Below are positions 17,705 to 27,575 of a stretch of 52,849 bases of DNA, one piece after another (the first letter of the stretch is position 1; each line of letters opens with the position of its first letter). Under the pieces are notes generated by a model. It saw only the letters and a program-made list of their open reading frames with translations. It did no database searches and was not told the origin of the DNA. The translations under genes were made by a program, and so were the position numbers. Source of the DNA: Prevotella sp. (GTDB lineage: Bacteria; Bacteroidota; Bacteroidia; Bacteroidales; Bacteroidaceae); assembly GCA_017556145.1 (NCBI GenBank), contig JAFZCU010000221.1, positions 1 to 52,849 of the forward strand, in the 5' to 3' direction.

Positions 17705-17712
17705 CAAAGTTA
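17705..17712 (-). promoter_or_regulatory. -7 element of the candidate small RNA
   Basis: Minus-strand TAACTTTG, about 7 bases before the estimated RNA start. No TTTG about 20 bases upstream. Confidence 0.4.
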
Positions 17713-17899
17713 CGGTGTTTTTTCGAGACTGACTATCACGTTTGTTTCTCTTTTTTTGCTTTTTGTAATCAGTTAAAAACTTATATTTTGATAAATCTGC
17801 GACACAAAAGCCAAAAGAAATGAAACAAAAAGGAAACCCACCTTTACAATTAGAAAAGCCTCCGGAATAAAAAGAAACACACCTCTTATAAATAATAAG

Positions 17900-17907
17900 T
17901 AACTTTG
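17900..17907 (+). promoter_or_regulatory. -7 element of the FAS1-SusC-SusD operon
   Basis: TAACTTTG followed by GC, 37 bases before the first ATG (17945). The -33 position lacks TTTG, as is usual for promoters needing an activator such as an HTCS. Confidence 0.6.
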
Positions 17908-17944
17908 CACCCAAAATTATGTATTAACAAACCCAATTAAACGT

Positions 17945-20512
17945 ATGAAAACCAGAAAAGAATTTTGGATTGCATTACTGGTTGGTGCATTTGTCCTATC
18001 GTCGTGTCAGGAATATGACCTTGACGAGAAGACACCCGAAGGCTACGGAGCGAGCATCTACAGTTGGCTCGACGAGCAAGGGAATTTCACCAACATGGTG
18101 CGTCTCATCAACGACCTGAACTATCGGGAAGTGTTGGACAAGACCGGCTCAAAAACGCTTTTTGCAGCCGATGATGAGGCATTCGGTCGGTTCTTTCAGA
18201 AGAACGACTGGGGCGTAAAAAATTACGAGAGTCTGAGTCTGGCCCAGAAGCGAATGTTGCTTTACGGTGCCATGATTGACAACAGTTATCAAGTACAGTC
18301 ACTGTCCAGTACGGAAGGTCCTGTCGAGGGAAACTGCATGCGTCGAGAGTCATCGCTGTCAATCTACGACACTGTTCAGGTGATGCGCAGCGAGGACATT
18401 CCCAATGGCATCTATTGGAAAAGATATGATGGCCGTGAGCTGGTGATGATGCACGACATGACACCTACGCCCATGATTCACTTCATTGAGCGTCACATGA
18501 GCAACAAGCAGATTACCAACGACGACTATGATTTCCTTTACAACTATACTACACACCGTGAAAGCGGCGATGCGTCGGTCAATGGTGCCCAGATCGTACA
18601 GCAGAACATCAAGTGTATGAATGGTTTCGTGAACCGCACCAGCGAAGTGATGACTCCACTGCCCAATATGGCTGACATCATCACACACAAGAAAAACACG
18701 ACCATCTTTGCCCATCTGCTCCAGCGCTATTCCGTGCCCGACTATTGCGGCGACGAGGTGACAAGAGCCTACAATGCCAACCGAGGGACTCAGGTCGACT
18801 CCGTGTTCCAACTGCGCTACTTCGCCAAGCGCTCACAAGGGGGCAGAGAGTTTACCGCTACGCACAATCAGAAGAGCCAGGCCAATGGAGAGCTGCGTTT
18901 CGACCCAGGATGGAACAGTTATTACATCCTCTCAAACGCCTCTGCCGAGACTGCCCTGCAGCAGGATATGGCCGTGATGTTGGTCCCCTCCGACGAGGCC
19001 TTGGAGGAATACTGGCAGAATGGTGCCGGTGCAGCCCTTCGTAAGAACTTCGGTTCTTGGGACAATGTGCCCTACTCCACCCTCACGGAATTCATCAATG
19101 CCAATATGCTGTCATCGTTTGTGAGCAGCGTTCCCTCGAAGTTCCACTCCATTCTGAACGATGCCGCCGACCCCTTGGGCATCACCAAGGAGCAGGTGGA
19201 CTCAGTATGGCTGGCATGCAATGGTGCCATTTACCTGACCAACCATGTCTTCACACCCACCTCGTTTGTCAGTGTGATGTACCCGACGGTGGTCGACCAG
19301 AACATGAGCATCATGCACTGGGCCATCGACCAGCTTAACTATAGTGCCTATCTGAACTCGCTTAACTCAAGGTATAGTTTCTTCCTGCCATCGAACAATG
19401 CGCTGCTGGAGTATATCGACCCCGTGTCTTACGGTAAGCCCGCCCGACAGATGCTGCGTTTCCATTACGACCCAGAGAGGAAGGGCAATGAGGTGTATGC
19501 CAGCATTCATAACATTGATCCGGAAACGGGCCTTGCCGGCGACTCCATCGGTGTGTACACCAATTCGGGTGGAAAATCACTGGATTACAACCCCATCCTC
19601 AACCGTCTGTATAACATCCTCGACGACCACGTGGTCATCGGCGACGTGGAGGACGGACATGCGTATTATCGTACTAAGGGTGGTTCTACCATCCGCGTAA
19701 GCAACGTTGGCCAAGGCGCTCAGGGCATGCTGGTAGAAGGCAGCCGACAGGTGAACGGAGAGACACCGGCCGTGCCTGTCAGTTATATCTACGACCAGAC
19801 TAACGGTGGTAATGGTAAGACCTATATTCTGGAAAAAGGGCCGCTATTGGGAAGCCGACAGACCGTATTTAACGTGCTCGGTCAGCATCCGGAATTCTCA
19901 CGTTTCCGTGAACTGCTGGAAGGCAGCGACCTTCTGGAGACCGTCCATGACAGCCGCTTTGCCTGCAGCGACACGTGTATCAGCGTCTTCAACAATTACC
20001 ACTATACTATCTATGTACCCACGAACGAGAGCATCGATGCCCTCATCGCTGAAAAGAAACTGTGGACATGGGAGGATGTAGCCCAGCTGGATACCACCTA
20101 TAGCGACCAGAAGCTGAAATACGACCAATACACACAGCAGATCAACAACTTCCTGCGCTATCATATCCAGGACAACTCTCTTTTCATCGGAGCCGACAAC
20201 ACCTCTGGCAATGCCACCCTCGGCAACGATGGCTCTGTAACAGACTATGAAACGGCTTTCATCGACAAGAAGACTAAGACCTTCAATAAGCTGACGATTA
20301 CGACCGACAAGGAAGGTAGTGCCATCAGCATCAAGGACAAGGCAGGCAACAGCCGCCGTGTGATGACCGACAGGCCCGGACTCTTCAATCTGATGGCGAC
20401 GGAGTATTCTTACGATAGTGCCGACAAGAGCCGTGCGAATAACATCCACAGCACATCGTCGGCAGCCATCCACTTAATCGACGGACCGTTGCTTGTAGAA
20501 AATAACCAATAA
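17945..20512 (+). CDS. Fasciclin (FAS1) domain surface lipoprotein, first gene of the operon
   Basis: 855 residues. Lipid Cys21 (AFVLSSC) is followed by QEYDLDE, an acidic stretch like the Bacteroidetes surface-export signal, so the protein is probably on the cell surface. FAS1-like segments recur: about 35-100 (FTNMVRLINDLNY, TLFAADDEAFGRFF), about 230-370 (TTIFAHLLQRYSV, AVMLVPSDEALEEY), about 450-490 (YSFFLPSNNALLEYI) and about 635-740 (FSRFRELLEGSDLL, YTIYVPTNESIDALI). FAS1 domains mediate adhesion or ligand binding in other proteins; the ligand here is unknown. It precedes SusC by two bases, so they are cotranscribed. A glycan-binding role in the import complex is inferred from position only. 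It has no catalytic motif. Confidence 0.85.
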   Translation: MKTRKEFWIALLVGAFVLSSCQEYDLDEKTPEGYGASIYSWLDEQGNFTNMVRLINDLNYREVLDKTGSKTLFAADDEAFGRFFQKNDWGVKNYESLSLAQKRMLLYGAMIDNSYQVQSLSSTEGPVEGNCMRRESSLSIYDTVQVMRSEDIPNGIYWKRYDGRELVMMHDMTPTPMIHFIERHMSNKQITNDDYDFLYNYTTHRESGDASVNGAQIVQQNIKCMNGFVNRTSEVMTPLPNMADIITHKKNTTIFAHLLQRYSVPDYCGDEVTRAYNANRGTQVDSVFQLRYFAKRSQGGREFTATHNQKSQANGELRFDPGWNSYYILSNASAETALQQDMAVMLVPSDEALEEYWQNGAGAALRKNFGSWDNVPYSTLTEFINANMLSSFVSSVPSKFHSILNDAADPLGITKEQVDSVWLACNGAIYLTNHVFTPTSFVSVMYPTVVDQNMSIMHWAIDQLNYSAYLNSLNSRYSFFLPSNNALLEYIDPVSYGKPARQMLRFHYDPERKGNEVYASIHNIDPETGLAGDSIGVYTNSGGKSLDYNPILNRLYNILDDHVVIGDVEDGHAYYRTKGGSTIRVSNVGQGAQGMLVEGSRQVNGETPAVPVSYIYDQTNGGNGKTYILEKGPLLGSRQTVFNVLGQHPEFSRFRELLEGSDLLETVHDSRFACSDTCISVFNNYHYTIYVPTNESIDALIAEKKLWTWEDVAQLDTTYSDQKLKYDQYTQQINNFLRYHIQDNSLFIGADNTSGNATLGNDGSVTDYETAFIDKKTKTFNKLTITTDKEGSAISIKDKAGNSRRVMTDRPGLFNLMATEYSYDSADKSRANNIHSTSSAAIHLIDGPLLVENNQ

Positions 20513-20514
20513 AC

Positions 20515-23500
20515 ATGAAAATGGAAAGAATAGCAATTAAAAGACATCTGACCAAGGCAATAACGGTTATTGGTTATTGGTTATTGGTTGCTGCGCCGGC
20601 AATGGCGCAAAACGCGGGCGACATCATCAGCGGTACGGTGACCGATGCCTTCGGCCCCGTGATGATGGCCAACGTAGTAGAACTCGATGCCGCCAATCGT
20701 ATCGTGGCTTCGGCCGTGACCGATATGAGCGGTAACTTCTCTTTCCAGTTGAAGAATCCCAAAGACAAGCTGCGCGTGACCTACGTGGGCTACAAGACCG
20801 TGACATTGCCCTTCAACCGGACCAAGTTCAATATCAAGATGGAAGATGCCACCCAGATTAAGGAGGTGACCGTCACGGCGAAGCGCAAAGCAGTGGGTTC
20901 GGGTCTTGCCATCCCGGAAAGGGAGGTGTCGACCGCCCGTCAGAGCATCAGCATGAAGGAGTTTGAGGGTATGGCGTTTACCACCGTCGATGAAGCCCTG
21001 CAGGGCCGTATCGCCGGTCTCGATATCGTGGGCAACTCAGGTAACCTGGGCTCTGGCACCAGCATGCGTCTGCGTGGTGTGTCGAGTATCAACGGCAACC
21101 AGGAGCCGCTTATCGTGGTCGACGGCAATGTGTGGGAAACGGGTAACACCAAGGATTTCGACTTCACCTCTGCCAACGACGAGAAGTTTGCCGAGCTGCT
21201 GAACGTGAACCCCGAGGATATCGAGAGCATTGCTGTACTGAAGGATGCCGCCGCTACCGCCATCTGGGGATCGCAGGGTGCCAATGGTGTGATTGAGATC
21301 AAGACCAAGCGCGGTGTGCGCGGTCAGACCAGAGTGACTTACAGCTTCCGTCTGACAGGCACCTACCAGCCCGAAGGCATGAAGCTGCTGAATGGCGACG
21401 AGTACACGATGATGTTGAAGGAAGAGTACTTCAACCCCCATCTGCAGGCAGGTGCCAGCGACAATATCAATGAGATCAACTATAAGTCGGGCGGTGAGTT
21501 CTCGGAATACCAGATGTATAACAACAATACCGACTGGGTGGGTGCGGTGAAGCAGACCGGCTGGCGCCAGAACCACTATGTGGCATTGAGCGGTGGTGGC
21601 GAGAAGGCTCACTTCCGTATTGCTGCCGGTTACGACCACGAGACGGGTTCGATCATCAAGCAGCAGCTCGACCGTTTCACCACCCGTGTAGCACTGGACT
21701 ACTTCGTCAGCGACCGCATCAAGGTGGCAACCAACGTGGCGCTGACGTATACAGACAATCAGAAGAACTACGCCGACCTGCTCTCCGTGGCCTACCGCCG
21801 TATGCCTAACCTGGCCATCTACGAAGAGGACAAGGACGGCAACCCGACGGATGTCTATTACAATATGCTGCCTACGGTAAGTTCCGTGTTCCGCGAGAAC
21901 CAGCTGAAGGACTACAACCCGGTGGCGCTGGCCAACCTGGCAAAGAACGAGGAGACCAGCTACAACATCGAGCCGGAGTTTAAGTTGAACTATGAACTGC
22001 TGGGTATTGACGATGAGAAATCCCGACTGTCGTATGAGGGAAAGATCGTGTTCAACATCTTCAACCGCTACAACGACATGTTCCGTCCGCTGGAACTGAG
22101 CACTGGCGGTTGGAGCAGCACCGATGCCAACCTGGCCACCAACAATGCCTACAAGAGCTTAGGCATCACCACGACGCACACGCTGACCTATGTGCCGCAG
22201 TTCCGCAACAAGGATCATCAGGTGATGATGTTGCTGCGCGGTCAGCTGACCAAGGGAACGAGCACGAGCCAGAACACCAGCGAATATGGTCTGCCTACTG
22301 GTTCCATCATCTCCGCCAGTGCACCTGGCATCATTAACGACTTCAATGCCACCCCCGGTCAGTGGCGCAGCGTGTATTTCACCTATTCTGCCCACTATGC
22401 CTATAAGGGCCGCTACGTGCTCGACTTCTCCGTGCGACGCGACGGTAGTACCAAGTTCGGTGATGACGAGCGCTGGGGCAACTTCCCCGCCCTGTCGGGT
22501 AAATGGATTGTCAGCGACGAGCCCTGGTTCCAGAAGGGGCTGCCATGGATCAGCACCCTTGCTCTCCGTCCGGGTTGGGGTATTGTTGGTAACCAGCCGA
22601 CACAAGAGGCTCTCTATTATAGCAAATACACCGGTGGAAGGGGCTATCTGAATCAGGGTTCCGTCTATCAGAGCAATGTACAGCTGAAGAAACTGAAATG
22701 GGAACAAAAGGAGACACTGAACCTGGGTGTCGACTTTGGTTTCTTCGACGACCGCCTCAACGGTAACGTCGAGGTCTACCGACAGAAGACCACCGACCTG
22801 CTCATGGCCAACCGCGCCCTGCCTTCAAGTTCCGGATTCTCGGCACTATCGTACCAGAACGTCGGAGCGATGGAGAACATCGGTTGGGAGTTCAACCTCA
22901 ACGGCAACCGCATCGTCAGGGCAGGCAAGTTCTCTGTTGACTTCAATATCACCTTTGCCAACAACCGCAACAAACTGACAGAGATGGACGAGACGGTGCT
23001 GGCATCACTCAACGGCGACTTTGACCGGAGAAACGGCAGCTATCTCTCGCGCGTGGAACTGAACCGTCCGTTGGGTGGCATCTACGGATTCCGCTACAAG
23101 GGTGTGTTCCAGTACAGCAAGTACTCCGAGGTGGAGGTGCCTGGCGTGAGCGGTCCCAACGCCCCGGTGGCCCGCGATGCTGAGGGCAACGTGATCCTCG
23201 ACAACTACGGCCGCACCAAGCCCATCATGTTCTGTTATGACGGCGTGGAGGATGAGGAGAAGGAGTTCAAGGGTGGCGACGCCATCTACGAGGACGTAAA
23301 CCACGACGGACAGATCGACGAGCTGGATATCGTCTACCTCGGCTCATCGCTGCCGAAGATCACCGGTGGCTATGGTTTCAAACTGCACTACGGCCGCCTG
23401 ACACTCAACAGCCAGTTCAACTTCCGCTATGGCAACAAGATCATCAACAAGGCACGGATGAATGCCGAGAACATGTACTCGAACAACAACCAGAGCCGTG

Positions 23501-23841
23501 CCGTGCTATGGCGCTGGCGCGTGGAGGGCGACGATATGCCCATTCCCCGTGCACTCTACAACTACGGCTACAACTGGCTGGGTAGTGACCGGTTCGTGGA
23601 AGATGGCTCGTTTATCCGTCTGAACTACGTACAGCTCAGCTATTCGCTGCCTCAGAATACGCTCAAGAAGTTCGGCATACAGCAGTTGAACTTCTATCTC
23701 TCTGCCAACAATCTCTTTGTACTGACCAAATATTCCGGTGCCGACCCCGAGGTGGGTTACGGCGGCTATGGTGTCGCAACCGACAATGCACAGACACCAC
23801 GCGCCAAGTCGTTTACGGCAGGTATCACACTATCGTTCTAA
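20515..23841 (+). CDS. SusC-like TonB-dependent outer-membrane transporter 1
   Basis: 1108 residues. The signal peptide (VIGYWLLVAAPAMAQ) is coded by 7-base repeats. A carboxypeptidase-like beta domain (about 35-115, ISGTVTDAFGPVMMANV) precedes the plug (about 125-235), which holds the typical DEALQGRIAGLDIVGNSG, MRLRGVSSINGNQEPLIVVDG and VLKDAAATAIWGSQGANGVI. The rest is the 22-strand barrel, ending GITLSF with the terminal aromatic residue used for outer-membrane assembly. SusC proteins import oligosaccharides using TonB energy, with the SusD partner as lid. Its SusD gene begins 17 bases after the stop. Two starts (20515, 20521) are possible; the first fits the two-base gap from the FAS1 gene. 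Confidence 0.95.
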   Translation: MKMERIAIKRHLTKAITVIGYWLLVAAPAMAQNAGDIISGTVTDAFGPVMMANVVELDAANRIVASAVTDMSGNFSFQLKNPKDKLRVTYVGYKTVTLPFNRTKFNIKMEDATQIKEVTVTAKRKAVGSGLAIPEREVSTARQSISMKEFEGMAFTTVDEALQGRIAGLDIVGNSGNLGSGTSMRLRGVSSINGNQEPLIVVDGNVWETGNTKDFDFTSANDEKFAELLNVNPEDIESIAVLKDAAATAIWGSQGANGVIEIKTKRGVRGQTRVTYSFRLTGTYQPEGMKLLNGDEYTMMLKEEYFNPHLQAGASDNINEINYKSGGEFSEYQMYNNNTDWVGAVKQTGWRQNHYVALSGGGEKAHFRIAAGYDHETGSIIKQQLDRFTTRVALDYFVSDRIKVATNVALTYTDNQKNYADLLSVAYRRMPNLAIYEEDKDGNPTDVYYNMLPTVSSVFRENQLKDYNPVALANLAKNEETSYNIEPEFKLNYELLGIDDEKSRLSYEGKIVFNIFNRYNDMFRPLELSTGGWSSTDANLATNNAYKSLGITTTHTLTYVPQFRNKDHQVMMLLRGQLTKGTSTSQNTSEYGLPTGSIISASAPGIINDFNATPGQWRSVYFTYSAHYAYKGRYVLDFSVRRDGSTKFGDDERWGNFPALSGKWIVSDEPWFQKGLPWISTLALRPGWGIVGNQPTQEALYYSKYTGGRGYLNQGSVYQSNVQLKKLKWEQKETLNLGVDFGFFDDRLNGNVEVYRQKTTDLLMANRALPSSSGFSALSYQNVGAMENIGWEFNLNGNRIVRAGKFSVDFNITFANNRNKLTEMDETVLASLNGDFDRRNGSYLSRVELNRPLGGIYGFRYKGVFQYSKYSEVEVPGVSGPNAPVARDAEGNVILDNYGRTKPIMFCYDGVEDEEKEFKGGDAIYEDVNHDGQIDELDIVYLGSSLPKITGGYGFKLHYGRLTLNSQFNFRYGNKIINKARMNAENMYSNNNQSRAVLWRWRVEGDDMPIPRALYNYGYNWLGSDRFVEDGSFIRLNYVQLSYSLPQNTLKKFGIQQLNFYLSANNLFVLTKYSGADPEVGYGGYGVATDNAQTPRAKSFTAGITLSF
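20560..20590 (+). repeat. GGTTATT heptamers in the SusC 1 signal-peptide codons
   Basis: Three full 7-base units GGTTATT (20565-20585) and a partial fourth code IGYWLLV. A 31-base block here is identical to 29299-29329 in the second SusC gene, although the rest of the two genes is diverged. Confidence 0.88.
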
Positions 23842-23847
23842 TATAAT

Positions 23848-23861
23848 AATTGATAATTATG
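23848..23861 (+). repeat. AATTGAT heptamers ending in the SusD 1 start codon
   Basis: Two 7-base units, AATTGAT and AATTATG; the last three bases are the ATG of SusD 1. Confidence 0.75.
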
Positions 23862-25550
23862 AATACAAAGATATATAATTTCCTCCTACTTCTCACCTCT
23901 TACCTCTTCATCGGTTGTTCTGACTTCCTCGATGTACTGCCTTTGAACGATGTGGTACTCGAGAACTACTGGACCAAGAAGAGCGATGTGACCAGCGTAC
24001 TGATGGGCTGTTATGAGAGCCTCCAGTCGGAAGACTGCATCACACGTATGGGACTTTGGGGAGAGGTTCGTTCCGATAACATGAAGATGGGTGTAGCCTC
24101 GTCGCAGGATCTGGAGCAGTTGGTGAAGGAGAACATCCTTCCCAGCAATTCGCTTTGCAACTGGGCGGTGTTCTACCAGACCATCAACCGCTGTAACATT
24201 GTGATCCACTATGCGCCTGAGGTGCAGGCAGAGGATCCGAACTATGCCCTCTCTGAGATGAAGGCCAACCTGGCAGAGGCCACGTTCATCCGCTCGCTGT
24301 GCTACTTCTACCTGATCCGTGCCTTCCGCGACGTGCCCTTCTCACGTGAGCCGAGCATCGACGACACGAAGGAGTACCGTGTACCAGCCGAATCATTCGA
24401 CGTGGTGCTTGACAACATCATCGCCGATATGGAGGCGGTGAAGGATGACGCGCAGCTCTATTTCCGCAAGCCCAACCCCGACAGGGCGCAGGAGTCTGCT
24501 GAGATCGACAATACCGCCCGCGTGACACGTCCTGCCATGTATGCCCTGCTCGCCGACCTGTATCTGTGGAAGGGCGACTGGCAGAAATGCGTGGAATGCT
24601 GCGACTATGTGATCAAGTTCAAGCAGGATGAGTACGAGAAACTCCTGAAGCGCAGGCTCCAGAACGAGGTATGGCTTTTCAACGACATCCCCCTGCTCAT
24701 GGAAAAGATCGATAACGCCTCAGGCTATGCCTTTACCCAGATCTTCGGTCAGGGCAACTCGTTTGAGAGCCTGTTTGAGATTACCTTCGACGAGGGACTT
24801 AACAATAACAACCGTAACAACTATATCGGCAACCACTACTTTAATGGCGGCAACAACCCGTCGAACGGTCGACTGGCCGCTGTCGACGAGTTTTACGAGG
24901 GTCTGCCCACCAGCAGCACCGAACTATTTAATACAAAGGACTGCCGTGCCTATGGCAGCATCTATCAGGTGGGTACCACACAATTCTATATTGCCAAGTA
25001 TGCTGCCAACACCGTGGTGCTCAACAATACGACGAGCAACTGGACCCCGTCATACAGCTGGCGTTCGAGCAACTATGCCCACTGGATTGTGTATCGTCTG
25101 ACCGATGTGATGCTCATGAAGGCAGAGGCTCTCATCCAACAGGGCGACGACCGCTTTGAGGAGGCCTTCTCGTTAATCAATGCCGTGAGCAGGCGCGCTG
25201 TGAACTCCTTTGCACCCGGCTCTGGTGAGGTGCTGAAGTATGACACCTATAAGGACTCGAAGGAGAGCATGGAACAACTCGTGATGGAAGAGCGTCACCG
25301 CGAACTGATGTTCGAGGGAAAGCGCTGGTTCGACCTATTGCGCGTAGCCCGCAGGACAGGCAACACCCGCGACCTGGCCAAGACCGTCACCAAGAAGCAG
25401 TTGACCAACATCAGCGGCATCCAGATCCGTCTGGCCGACCCGAATGCACTCTATCTGCCCTACTATCGCAATGAGTTGAAAGTGAATCCCTACCTGCATC
25501 AGAATCCAGCCTATCACACCGGAGACGATTCTGACCTGGAAAAGAATTGA
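23859..25550 (+). CDS. SusD-like glycan-binding lipoprotein 1
   Basis: 563 residues from ATG 23859; a TTG at 23850 would add three residues but lies in the repeat. Signal: MNTKIYNFLLLLTSYLFIGC with lipid Cys, then SDFLDVLP, the usual SusD start. The N-terminal part has YWTKKSDVTSVLMGCYESL, then tetratricopeptide-like helices (ATFIRSLCYFYLIRAFRDVPF, ALLADLYLWKGDW). The C-terminal part has the family signature LVMEERHRELMFEGKRWFDLLRVAR (first 20 residues from 475 or so). SusD proteins lie on the cell surface over SusC and catch oligosaccharides. The gene sits directly after SusC 1. The hydrophobic core of the signal peptide is coded by 7-base repeats (23886-23912). Confidence 0.95.
   Translation: MNTKIYNFLLLLTSYLFIGCSDFLDVLPLNDVVLENYWTKKSDVTSVLMGCYESLQSEDCITRMGLWGEVRSDNMKMGVASSQDLEQLVKENILPSNSLCNWAVFYQTINRCNIVIHYAPEVQAEDPNYALSEMKANLAEATFIRSLCYFYLIRAFRDVPFSREPSIDDTKEYRVPAESFDVVLDNIIADMEAVKDDAQLYFRKPNPDRAQESAEIDNTARVTRPAMYALLADLYLWKGDWQKCVECCDYVIKFKQDEYEKLLKRRLQNEVWLFNDIPLLMEKIDNASGYAFTQIFGQGNSFESLFEITFDEGLNNNNRNNYIGNHYFNGGNNPSNGRLAAVDEFYEGLPTSSTELFNTKDCRAYGSIYQVGTTQFYIAKYAANTVVLNNTTSNWTPSYSWRSSNYAHWIVYRLTDVMLMKAEALIQQGDDRFEEAFSLINAVSRRAVNSFAPGSGEVLKYDTYKDSKESMEQLVMEERHRELMFEGKRWFDLLRVARRTGNTRDLAKTVTKKQLTNISGIQIRLADPNALYLPYYRNELKVNPYLHQNPAYHTGDDSDLEKN
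23886..23912 (+). repeat. C/T-rich heptamers in the SusD 1 signal-peptide codons
   Basis: Units CTACTTC, TCACCTC, TTACCTC, TTCATC(G) in 7-base phase code LLTSYLFIG. Related to the longer tract at 27653-27694. Confidence 0.7.
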
Positions 25551-25579
25551 TAATTGATAATTGAAAATTGAAAATTATG
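25545..25579 (+). repeat. Five AATTGAT-type heptamers joining SusD 1 stop to the next start
   Basis: Units AATTGAT twice, AATTGAA twice, AATTATG once. The first unit contains the TGA stop of SusD 1 (25548-25550) and the last ends in the ATG of the next gene (25577-25579), so the whole gap is repeat. Confidence 0.9.
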
Positions 25580-27571
25580 AATACAAAGATATATAATATG
25601 AATTGGATGAGGAAAGTGCGGAAGCAAATTATTCTCTTTTCACTTTTCACTTTTACCTTCTCTCTCCTCTTCACTTCCTGTAACGAGGACGACAGCGACG
25701 CCCCGCTGAACTTCTACTCCTCAGTCCGTCTGACGGCGGCAGGATTCATCGAGGCCGACGAGGCACAGTTCGGCGATTTCAAGGCGATTCTACAGAGAGG
25801 CAATTATCTCTCTATGTTGAAGACCTATGGTCACTACACCGTGTTTGTCCCCACCAATGATGCCATCCAACTGTTCCTCAAGGAGAACGGCTATGCATCC
25901 ATCGATGCCATTCCCAAGGAGAAGTGCGACACACTGGCACGCACGCATATCGTTCAGGACAAGGCTTATTTCACCACTGACATGGGCGGTGAGGTGGCTC
26001 CGGTGAACATGAACGACGACTATATCCAGATGACCTCCGATAGCGATGTTGTCAACAACAATGCGCTACTCATCTTCGTGAACAAGAACTCGCGTATCAT
26101 CCAGAAAGATGACTCGGTGACAAATGGTGTAGTGCATGTGATCGACCACGTAATCAACGCCAGCAACCAGTTCCTGCCGGCGCTCCTGGAAGAGAATCCA
26201 AACCTGTCGATCTTCTGTCAGGCCCTCCGTCTGACGGGTATGGCCGACTCGCTGACAAAGTATGTCGACGAGACCTATACCGTTGATCCCGACTCAGCCG
26301 TCGGCGGAAAGGGTTGGAAGGTGCCCTACGGAACAGCTGGCGACGGAACATCCTCTAAACAAACCCAGACCTGGTATCCCGAACACCGCTACCTCAAGTT
26401 CACCGCTTTCGTGGAGACAGACTCCATCTACCGTCTGCACGGCATCAACAATATCGATGACCTGAAGGCATACGCCAAGCGAGTTTACGACGAATCGTAT
26501 CCCGAGGATGCCGGCAAGTACGACGAGGACTTCAAGGACCGTCGCAACCCGTTGAACCGTTTTGTGAGCTACCACCTCATCAACCGTATCGGCTCGCGTG
26601 AGTACTGGGTGCACTGCAAGGGTGCCATCTATGAGCAGCGGTTCCTGTTCAACATCTACGATCCGGAGGACTATTTCCCCACTATGGCTCCGCATACGAT
26701 TATCCGTTTCTGCAGCAACCCCGGTGAGCAGATCTACATCAACCGCAAGGGTATAAAATCGAATGCCTCGGTACGCGGTGTACGCGTAATGAAGGATGAC
26801 GAGGGCGATGGCTACACACAGTCGTGCAGCAACGGCATGTACCATTATATCGACGACATTCTGGTCTACTCGGCCGATGTGCGCAACAATGTGCTCAACC
26901 GCCGCATCCGCATCGACGGCAGCACGCTCAGTCCGGACTTCATGAACTCCCGGGCGCGAATCTACTATATGAACAAGGAGGAGCAGATGATCGGTTTCAA
27001 GAACGGTTTCCTGGCTGATTTCAAGATGCACAATTCCAATACATTCATCGGCTGCGGTAATGAGCAGACGGGCTGGCGCCACTATCAGGGCAGCGGTGTC
27101 TGTATCACCGGCGAGAAGTTTGATGCTTCCGTGAAGCTGCCTCCCGTACCGCACGACGGAACCTACGAGGTGCGTCTGGGCTATTCTACCGGCGACGACC
27201 GAGGCATTGCCCAAGTCTATCTGAACAACGAGCCCTGCGGCATTCCCATCAGCTTCCGTAACTTCGACAGCAACACCGGCTGGGAGGCTGACACAGAAGA
27301 CGAGGAAGAGAACAAGGCCATCGACAAGGCCATGCGCAATCGTGGCTTTATGAAAGCCATGGACAGCTATGGCAGCAGTTCCGAGCCCTTCCGCACCTAC
27401 AGCAACGACGTGCGCCGCATCCTGGTGAAGCAGTATCTGCGTGCCGACCAGGATTACTGGCTGCGCTTCCGTCAGATTCTGGAAGGCAGCACGCTCTATA
27501 TGTCCATCGACTATATCGAGCTCTGTCCGAAGGATGTGTACGACAGCCCCGAAGGCGAAGACCGACACTAA
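25577..27571 (+). CDS. Fasciclin (FAS1) domain surface lipoprotein 2
   Basis: 664 residues from ATG 25577; an upstream TTG (25568) lies inside the repeat and is unlikely. The signal peptide has a long n-region (MNTKIYNMNWMRKVRKQ) and a hydrophobic core coded by CTTTTCA heptamers; the lipid Cys in LLFTSC is followed by NEDDSD, a strong acidic surface-export signal. One clear FAS1 domain (about 50-195) has YLSMLKTYGHYTVFVPTNDAI and GVVHVIDHVI; a second, degenerate one follows (about 200-340). The C-terminal part (about 430-655) is a beta-sandwich of the carbohydrate-binding type (PHDGTYEVRLGYSTGDDRGI, LYMSIDYIEL). That sandwich makes ligand binding at the surface plausible. It lies between SusD 1 and another FAS1 gene in the same operon. 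Confidence 0.83.
   Translation: MNTKIYNMNWMRKVRKQIILFSLFTFTFSLLFTSCNEDDSDAPLNFYSSVRLTAAGFIEADEAQFGDFKAILQRGNYLSMLKTYGHYTVFVPTNDAIQLFLKENGYASIDAIPKEKCDTLARTHIVQDKAYFTTDMGGEVAPVNMNDDYIQMTSDSDVVNNNALLIFVNKNSRIIQKDDSVTNGVVHVIDHVINASNQFLPALLEENPNLSIFCQALRLTGMADSLTKYVDETYTVDPDSAVGGKGWKVPYGTAGDGTSSKQTQTWYPEHRYLKFTAFVETDSIYRLHGINNIDDLKAYAKRVYDESYPEDAGKYDEDFKDRRNPLNRFVSYHLINRIGSREYWVHCKGAIYEQRFLFNIYDPEDYFPTMAPHTIIRFCSNPGEQIYINRKGIKSNASVRGVRVMKDDEGDGYTQSCSNGMYHYIDDILVYSADVRNNVLNRRIRIDGSTLSPDFMNSRARIYYMNKEEQMIGFKNGFLADFKMHNSNTFIGCGNEQTGWRHYQGSGVCITGEKFDASVKLPPVPHDGTYEVRLGYSTGDDRGIAQVYLNNEPCGIPISFRNFDSNTGWEADTEDEEENKAIDKAMRNRGFMKAMDSYGSSSEPFRTYSNDVRRILVKQYLRADQDYWLRFRQILEGSTLYMSIDYIELCPKDVYDSPEGEDRH
25636..25663 (+). 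repeat. CTTTTCA-type heptamers in the FAS1-2 signal-peptide codons
   Basis: CTTTTCA twice, then CTTTTAC and CTTCTCT in 7-base phase, coding the hydrophobic core LFSLFTFTFSL. Confidence 0.7.
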
Positions 27572-27575
27572 AGTA

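Larger units (their letters stand above)
17479..17944. other. Divergent control region between HTCS 1 and the SusCD operon
   Basis: This 466-base AT-rich gap holds the HTCS 1 promoter (17530-17561), a possible small minus-strand RNA ending in a hairpin and eight T (17591-17698) with its own -7 box (17705-17712), and the operon -7 box (17900-17907). A binding site for the HTCS AraC domain would be expected between about 17720 and 17900, but I see no clear direct repeat there. Confidence 0.6.
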
